Origin: Nonomuraea polychroma
GTDB taxonomy: Bacteria > Actinomycetota > Actinomycetes > Streptosporangiales > Streptosporangiaceae
Direction of reading: 5' to 3'
Length of the DNA: 64,000 nucleotides
NCBI RefSeq assembly: GCF_004011505.1
Contig: NZ_SAUN01000001.1
Coordinates: 11,435,501-11,499,500, forward strand
Positions 59,174 through 64,000 of this stretch are shown piece after piece. Both the position numbers and the translations under genes were made by a program. Every line of letters begins with the position of its first letter. Positions within the stretch are counted from its first letter, which is position 1. Below the pieces are notes generated by a model that was not told the origin of the DNA, did no database searches, and was given only the letters and a program-made list of their open reading frames with translations.

Positions 59174-60209
59174 CGGCATCAGCCGCAGGTTCGGGAACGT
59201 CACCGCGCTCGACGACGTCTCGCTCCAGATCGAGCAGGGCGAGTTCTTCGCCCTCCTGGGGCCCTCCGGCTGCGGCAAGACCACACTGCTGCGCATCGTC
59301 GCCGGGTTCGAGACGCCGGACGCGGGCAAGGTGACGCTCGACGGGGACGATCTGCTGTCGAAGGCGCCCAACCGGCGGCCGATCAGCCTCATGTTCCAGT
59401 CGTATGCACTCTTTCCACACATGACCGTCGCCAAGAACGTGGCGTACGGGCTGGAGCGCGAGCGCCTGCCCCGCCAGGAGATCAAGCAGCGCGTCGGCGA
59501 GGTGCTGGAGACGGTGGGCCTTTCCCAGCACGCGAGCCGCAAGCCCGCGCAGCTGTCCGGCGGGCAGCGGCAGCGGGTCGCGCTGGCCCGCTCCATCGTC
59601 AAGCGGCCCCGCCTGCTGCTGCTCGACGAACCCCTGTCGGCCCTGGACAAGAAGGTCCGCGCCGACATGCAGCTGGAGCTCAAGCGCCTGCAGCACGAGG
59701 TCGGGATCACGTTCGTGGTCGTCACCCACGACCAGGAGGAGGCCATGTCGCTGGCCGACCGCATCGCGGTCTTCGACAGCGGCAGGGTGCGCCAGGTGGA
59801 CGAGCCGGTCGTGCTCTACGAGCGGCCGCGTTCGCCGTTCGTGGCCGACTTCGTCGGCGCCAACAACCTCTTCCACGGCACGGCGAGCGGCATGGACGCG
59901 CTCAAGAGCGAGAAGTTCGGCATGTTGCCGGGCACCCCTCTGACGGAGCTCGCCGCGGGCTCAGAGGCCCTGCTGGCGGTGCGCCCGGAGAAGGTCGAGC
60001 TCGCCGACGAGAGCGCCGTCAGGGGCCTCACGGGCAGCGTCCTGGACGTCAGCTTCTACGGCGGCGTGTCGCACATCTCTGTCGACGTGCCTGGGCATCC
60101 CAAGCCGGTGCTGGTGGCCGTGCAGGGGGCGAGCTCGATGCAGGCGGGGGCCAGGGTCAAGGTGCGCTGGAACGCCCAGGACGCGGTGCTCATGGCGGTC
60201 GACCAGTGA
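59160..60209 (+). CDS. potA: Polyamine ABC transporter ATP-binding protein (PotA-like)
   Basis: 349 aa. Walker A GPSGCGKTT, Q-loop LMFQSYALFPHMTV, signature LSGGQRQRVALARSI, Walker B LLLLDEPLSALD, switch VTHDQEEAM; then a TOBE-type C-terminal domain (LAVRPEKVEL; GSVLDVSFYGGVSHI). It energises PotBC import. It ends 5 bp before the convergent TetR stop. Confidence 0.93.
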   Translation: MLKIDGISRRFGNVTALDDVSLQIEQGEFFALLGPSGCGKTTLLRIVAGFETPDAGKVTLDGDDLLSKAPNRRPISLMFQSYALFPHMTVAKNVAYGLERERLPRQEIKQRVGEVLETVGLSQHASRKPAQLSGGQRQRVALARSIVKRPRLLLLDEPLSALDKKVRADMQLELKRLQHEVGITFVVVTHDQEEAMSLADRIAVFDSGRVRQVDEPVVLYERPRSPFVADFVGANNLFHGTASGMDALKSEKFGMLPGTPLTELAAGSEALLAVRPEKVELADESAVRGLTGSVLDVSFYGGVSHISVDVPGHPKPVLVAVQGASSMQAGARVKVRWNAQDAVLMAVDQ

Positions 60210-60214
60210 GCCGG

Positions 60215-60835
60215 TCAGAGTGCCAGATCGTTGCCCGTGGCCGCACGGGCGTACGAAAGGATCAGCTCCGCCGCCTCATCCGGGCCGATCACCGGGTGCC
60301 TGGCCGTGATGCGGTAACCGTACGCATCCTCCAGGGCGACCAGGTTGCGCGCGATCGTCAGCGAGTCCGAGCCCAGCCGGAACACGCCGAGGGCGGCTCC
60401 CGTGTCCAGGATGGCCTGGTACATCGACACCTGGCGGTCGTAGAGCGAGGTGAGCAGGACGCCGTAGACCCGGTTGCGACCGGCGGCTCCGCCCAGCTCG
60501 TTGAGCAGGCGCACGTCCGGGTCGAGCGGCCCGGTCGGCAGCCCGGACTTGATCGTGACGACCAGCTTCTCGGCCGGGTCGGTGAAGTCGGCCAGCCGGC
60601 GCATCCGCTGCTCGTAGAAGCGCTCCATCCCCGCGTGTTGTGCCTCGACCAGCAGCTCGCTGAGGTCGGGGTAGTGGTAGAGGACGGCTCCGGAGGTGAG
60701 CCCGGCCTCCTCGGCGACGTGCGAGAGCTGTACCCGGTCGATGCCGTGGCGGACGATGGCTTTGCGCGCCGCCTCGATCAAGTCGAGACGGCGGTCGCTC
60801 CTGCTCTTGCGCTGTGCCACCCTCACCACCTTCAC
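60215..60835 (-). CDS. TetR-family regulator next to the pot operon
   Basis: 206 aa: helix-turn-helix RLDLIEAARKAIVRHGIDRVQLSHVAEEAGLTSGAVLYHYPDLSELLVEA over residues 15-65, helical ligand domain after. The most upstream GTG (60835) is given; later GTGs at codons 3, 4 and 6 are alternatives, one close to AAGG. It is divergent from a glycosyltransferase and aldehyde dehydrogenase gene pair and convergent with potA, so it may control the divergent pair, possibly in response to a polyamine or product. Confidence 0.87.
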   Translation of the reverse strand: MKVVRVAQRKSRSDRRLDLIEAARKAIVRHGIDRVQLSHVAEEAGLTSGAVLYHYPDLSELLVEAQHAGMERFYEQRMRRLADFTDPAEKLVVTIKSGLPTGPLDPDVRLLNELGGAAGRNRVYGVLLTSLYDRQVSMYQAILDTGAALGVFRLGSDSLTIARNLVALEDAYGYRITARHPVIGPDEAAELILSYARAATGNDLAL

Positions 60836-60945
60836 ATGTTTGGTTACCGTTCAGTTAGCCGTGACCATAGTGCCCTTAACTTGACCTTCACGCTAGACAC
60901 GTTTTTGAATTGCCCTTCAACTCGCTGAACTTCCCCGGAGTGTCG

Positions 60946-62226
60946 ATGTCTCTCACGATCCTGTTCATGCCGGAAAGCGCGTACGGTCCGACCAACAACT
61001 CCATCGGCATCGGCGACATCCTGCGCCGCCGTGGCCACCGCGTCGTCTTCGCCGCCGAGGCGTCGTGGAAGGGCAAGCTGGAGGCGCTCGGCTTCGAGGA
61101 AGACCTGGTCGACCTCGCGCCTCCAGCCGAGGACGCCACTGGAGGCGCTGAGCAGGACCCGGGCCAGTTCTGGAAGGACTTCATCCGCGAGACCGCGCCC
61201 GAATACCGCAAGAGCACGAAGGAGCAGCTCGAGACCGTCACCGCGCCCATCTGGGCCGAGCTGATCGACGGCGCGAAGTACTGCGAGCCGCAGCTCAAGG
61301 CCATCATCGAGCGCGTGAACCCGGACGTGATCGTCGAGGACAACGTGATCACGTTCCCGGCGCTGCTCACGGCGGGCAAGAAGTTCGTCCGCATCGTCTC
61401 GTGCAACCCGCTGGAGGTGCGCGGGGAGAACATCGCGCCGGTCTTCTCCGGACTGCCCGCGGACGACCGCTCCGAGTGGGACGCCTTCCGCACCGAGTAC
61501 GACCGCACCCACCGCGAGCTGTGGAGCGCCTTCAACGAGTGGTGCGTCGAGCAGGGCACCGAGCCGCTGCCCGACCTCACCTTCATCCACGAGGGCGACC
61601 TGAACCTCTACGTCTACCCGGAGATCCTCGACTACACCGACGCCCGCCCGCTCGGCCCTGCCTGGCACCGGCTCGACTCCTCGGTCCGCGAGACGGACGA
61701 GGAGTTCGCGCTGCCCTTCCAGCGCAACGACGGCGCGCTGATCTACTTCTCGCTCGGTTCGCTGGGCTCCTCCGACGTGGAGCTCATGCAGCGGGTGATC
61801 GACGTGCTGGCCACCACCCCGCACCAGTACATCGTCTCCAAGGGCCCGCTGCACGAGGAGATCAAGCTCGCCGACAACATGTGGGGCGCCGAGTTCCTCC
61901 CGCAGACCAAGATCATCCCGCAGTGCGACCTGGTCATCACCCACGGCGGCAACAACACGACCACCGAGGCGCTGCACTTCGGCAAGCCGATGATCCTGCT
62001 GCCGCTCTTCTGGGACCAGTACGACAACGCCCAGCGGGTCGATGAATTGGGCTATGGTGTCAAACTTTCGACCTACACCTTCACCGACGAGGAACTGACC
62101 GGGGCGATCGCCCGGCTGCTCGGCGACACCGAGCTGCGGGCGCGGCTCGCCGCCGCGGGCGAGGAGATCCGGCGTCGCGACGGCCTGCGCAAGGCCGCCG
62201 ACCTGATCGAGCAGCTCGGCCAGTAA
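60946..62226 (+). CDS. Family-1 (MGT-type) glycosyltransferase
   Basis: 426 aa, GT-B fold. The N-domain begins LTILFMPESAYGPTNNSIGIGDILRRRGH; the C-domain has the nucleotide-sugar loop HGGNNTTTEALHFGKPMILLPLFWDQYDNAQR. Members glycosylate small molecules with UDP- or dTDP-sugars. ATG at 60946 has GGAG 5 nt upstream. Its place between a TetR gene and an aldehyde dehydrogenase, next to polyamine transport, is unusual; it could tag an amine metabolite or a compound imported by the system. The acceptor is unknown. Confidence 0.88.
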   Translation: MSLTILFMPESAYGPTNNSIGIGDILRRRGHRVVFAAEASWKGKLEALGFEEDLVDLAPPAEDATGGAEQDPGQFWKDFIRETAPEYRKSTKEQLETVTAPIWAELIDGAKYCEPQLKAIIERVNPDVIVEDNVITFPALLTAGKKFVRIVSCNPLEVRGENIAPVFSGLPADDRSEWDAFRTEYDRTHRELWSAFNEWCVEQGTEPLPDLTFIHEGDLNLYVYPEILDYTDARPLGPAWHRLDSSVRETDEEFALPFQRNDGALIYFSLGSLGSSDVELMQRVIDVLATTPHQYIVSKGPLHEEIKLADNMWGAEFLPQTKIIPQCDLVITHGGNNTTTEALHFGKPMILLPLFWDQYDNAQRVDELGYGVKLSTYTFTDEELTGAIARLLGDTELRARLAAAGEEIRRRDGLRKAADLIEQLGQ

Positions 62227-62236
62227 AGGATCTTCC

Positions 62237-63634
62237 ATGCGTGAACTGATCAACCCCGCCACCGGGCTCCCGTGTGCCGAAATTCCGGACACGCCGGTGG
62301 AGGGTGTGGCGTCGGCCGTACGGGCGGCGCGCGCCGCGTACGAGGAGTGGTCGCAGACCACCCCGGCCGAGCGCGCGCGGCTGCTGCTGCGGCTGGCCGA
62401 CCTCGTGGAGGCCGACGCCGAGGAGCTGACCAGGCTCGAGGTCGAGGAGACGGGCAAGCCCGCGACGGTGTTCAGGGACGGCGAGCTGCCGTTCGCCGTG
62501 GACAACCTGCGCTTCTTCGCCGGCGCCGCCCGCTCGCCGGACGGCTCGGGTGCCGGGGTGTTCAGCCCCGGTTACACCTCGGTCATGCTGCGCCGTCCCG
62601 TCGGGGTGGTGGGGTCGATCGCGCCGTGGAACTTCCCGTTCGTCATGGCCGTATGGAAGGTCGGCCCGGCGGTGGCCGCCGGCAACGCCGTAGTGATCAA
62701 GCCGGCCCCGCAGACGCCGCGTACGACGTTGCGGCTGGCCGAGCTGTTCGCCAAGGCAGGCGCGCCCGACGGGCTCGTCCAGGCGGTCACCGGCGACGCC
62801 GAGGTCGGTCAGGCGCTGGTCACCGATCCCGGTGTGGACATGGTCAGCGTCACGGGCTCCACGGAGACCGGCCGGGCCGTGATGTCCGGCGCCGCCGCCA
62901 CGCTCAAGCGGGTGCACCTGGAGCTCGGCGGCAAGGCGCCGGCGCTGGTCTTCGAGGACGCCGACCTGGCGGAGATGGCTCGCGGCGTGGCGATGGGGGC
63001 GACGTACAACACCGGGCAGGACTGCACGGCCGCCACCCGCGTCTACGTCGCCAGGGAGGTCTTCGGTGACGCGGTCGAGGCGCTCCGGGCAACACTTGCC
63101 GAAATATCCTTCGGCGACCCGTGGGACCCGGCGACGGACATCGGGCCGCTGATCTCGGCCGCTCACCGGGAGCGGGTGCACGGGTTCGTCTCCCGCTCCG
63201 GAGGCCGCGTGCTGCACGGCGGCGTCCCCGGCGACGGGCCCGGGTTCTTCTACCCGCCCACGCTGGTAACGGATGTCTCACAGGACAGTGACATCGTGCA
63301 GGGCGAACTGTTCGGGCCGGTCCTGGTGGCGCTGCCGTTCGACGGCGAGGACGAGGCGGTCCGGCTGGCCAACGACACCACCTACGGCCTGGCCTCCTCG
63401 GTGTGGACGCGTGACGTGTCCAGGGCGATGCGCGTCTCCCACCGGCTCGACGTGGGGGTGACCTGGGTGAACGACCATCTGCCCATTGCCAGCGAGGCGC
63501 CGCACGGCGGGGTGAAGGGCAGCGGGTTCGGCAAGGACATGAGCCAGGAGGCGGTCCTGGAGTACTCGGTGACGCGGCATCTCATGGTGAAGCACGCGGC
63601 ACCGGCCGAGCGGGACTCTTTCCGGCCCGCCTGA
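62237..63634 (+). CDS. Aldehyde dehydrogenase (aminobutyraldehyde/betaine-aldehyde-like)
   Basis: 465 aa. NAD motif APWNFPFVMAVWK, GSTETGR, general-base Glu in LELGGKAP, and Cys263 in NTGQDCTAATR; the C-terminal GVKGSGFGKDMS loop is conserved. Next to polyamine transport it may oxidise an aminoaldehyde from polyamine breakdown. AAAGGA lies 6 nt upstream of the ATG. It follows the glycosyltransferase by 10 bp and ends at a strong terminator. Confidence 0.9.
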   Translation: MRELINPATGLPCAEIPDTPVEGVASAVRAARAAYEEWSQTTPAERARLLLRLADLVEADAEELTRLEVEETGKPATVFRDGELPFAVDNLRFFAGAARSPDGSGAGVFSPGYTSVMLRRPVGVVGSIAPWNFPFVMAVWKVGPAVAAGNAVVIKPAPQTPRTTLRLAELFAKAGAPDGLVQAVTGDAEVGQALVTDPGVDMVSVTGSTETGRAVMSGAAATLKRVHLELGGKAPALVFEDADLAEMARGVAMGATYNTGQDCTAATRVYVAREVFGDAVEALRATLAEISFGDPWDPATDIGPLISAAHRERVHGFVSRSGGRVLHGGVPGDGPGFFYPPTLVTDVSQDSDIVQGELFGPVLVALPFDGEDEAVRLANDTTYGLASSVWTRDVSRAMRVSHRLDVGVTWVNDHLPIASEAPHGGVKGSGFGKDMSQEAVLEYSVTRHLMVKHAAPAERDSFRPA

Positions 63635-63648
63635 AATCGTGGACGGCG

Positions 63649-63682
63649 AAACACGCCCAGGTGTGATGCGTGGGGCGTGTTT
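63649..63682 (+). terminator. Terminator after the aldehyde dehydrogenase
   Basis: AAACACGCCC (63649-63658) pairs with GGGCGTGTTT (63673-63682), loop 14 nt, ending in TTT. Confidence 0.75.
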
Positions 63683-63808
63683 GATGGGATATGTTCTGTT
63701 GGCCTATCTGGTACGGGTTGTGCTCCAATTACCCAGCCGGACTAACTCCCAAGCGCCCCACGCGTGTCTGATTTTCGAGCACGTACCGGCGAGAGGTTGC
63801 GAGACTCA

Positions 63809-64000
63809 GTGAGGACGAAAAACCCCAGGCACACTCGGCCTGGGGAGTACGCAGGCGGAAGATTCCGGCTGGCTAACTGGCGTGTGCGCTCGAGGCTGGT
63901 CGCGCTCATCCTCATCCCCACGGTGGTGGGCGTGCTCCTCGCCGGCATCCAGTTGGCCAACGCCATCGGCACCAGCGTCGAGTACCAGCGCCTGACCAAG
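63809..64000 (+). CDS. cvnA: Conservon sensor kinase-like protein CvnA (third conservon), 3'-truncated by the window edge
   Basis: From GTG at 63809 the frame is open to the last base, 64 codons. The residues FRLANWRVRSRLVALILIP followed by TVVGVLLAGIQLANAIG match the N-terminus and first membrane helix of both complete CvnA proteins in the window (NWRVR-x-RL-x-ALIL.PT). So a third conservon starts here, on the same strand. Upstream lies a 174-bp non-coding stretch with the aldehyde dehydrogenase terminator. The Shine-Dalgarno is weak (GAGAGG 11 nt upstream), so the start could shift. Confidence 0.85.
   Translation, partial: MRTKNPRHTRPGEYAGGRFRLANWRVRSRLVALILIPTVVGVLLAGIQLANAIGTSVEYQRLTK

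Overview
This is a high-GC (about 70%) actinomycete chromosome segment. GTG starts are frequent, Shine-Dalgarno sites are strong, several genes look leaderless, and genes are tightly packed with ATGA/GTGA overlaps. Conservons (CvnA-B-C-D), GlnR-type nitrogen control, an IdeR/DmdR-type iron box and DrrAB-like exporters point to a Streptomyces-like or Streptosporangiaceae-like genome. The species cannot be fixed from sequence alone. No rRNA, tRNA, insertion sequence, prophage or CRISPR array was recognised.

Left part (1-17.4 kb): a 5'-truncated membrane protein gene; a gcvT-gcvH-sdaA operon (minus strand) behind a leader with two glycine riboswitch aptamers about 100 nt apart; a secreted lipoprotein; a gamma-glutamylation amine/polyamine catabolic operon (glutamine-synthetase-like ligase, aldehyde dehydrogenase, SDR, gamma-glutamyl-GABA hydrolase) divergent from a GntR/FCD regulator; an integral membrane protein; a nucleotidyltransferase gene pair resembling AbiEii toxin-antitoxin modules; a PadR regulator with an SGNH hydrolase; and a DUF4331 / TPR / NicO metal transporter cluster.

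Middle part (17.4-37.7 kb): an ABC exporter behind a promoter carrying two 16-bp operators; histidine utilisation genes (hutU, then M20 amidohydrolase-hutF-hutI) sharing a TGAATG-N4-CATTCA palindrome, with an RpiR regulator nearby; a PadR/DrrAB-like exporter; a group-2 sigma factor; a TetR/alpha-beta hydrolase pair; a MOSC protein; an iron-siderophore binding lipoprotein with an iron box; and amtB-glnK-glnD with a GlnR-like box.

Right part (37.7-64 kb): two complete conservons (37.8-42.0 and 50.0-54.1 kb) and the first 64 codons of a third at the right edge. Between the first two lie a TetR-controlled DrrAB-like exporter and an osmolyte ABC system with a double-domain permease and two paralogous binding proteins. 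After the second come a SIS protein with a maltokinase/glucosamine-kinase-like phosphotransferase, a polyamine-type potD-B-C-A transporter, a TetR regulator, a family-1 glycosyltransferase and an aldehyde dehydrogenase.

The window is rich in amino acid and amine nitrogen metabolism: glycine/serine and histidine breakdown, polyamine uptake and gamma-glutamylation, ammonium uptake and PII signalling. Each block has its own visible cis-element. The least explained parts are the DUF4331-TPR-NicO cluster with its three intergenic hairpins, the nucleotidyltransferase pair, and the role of three clustered conservons.
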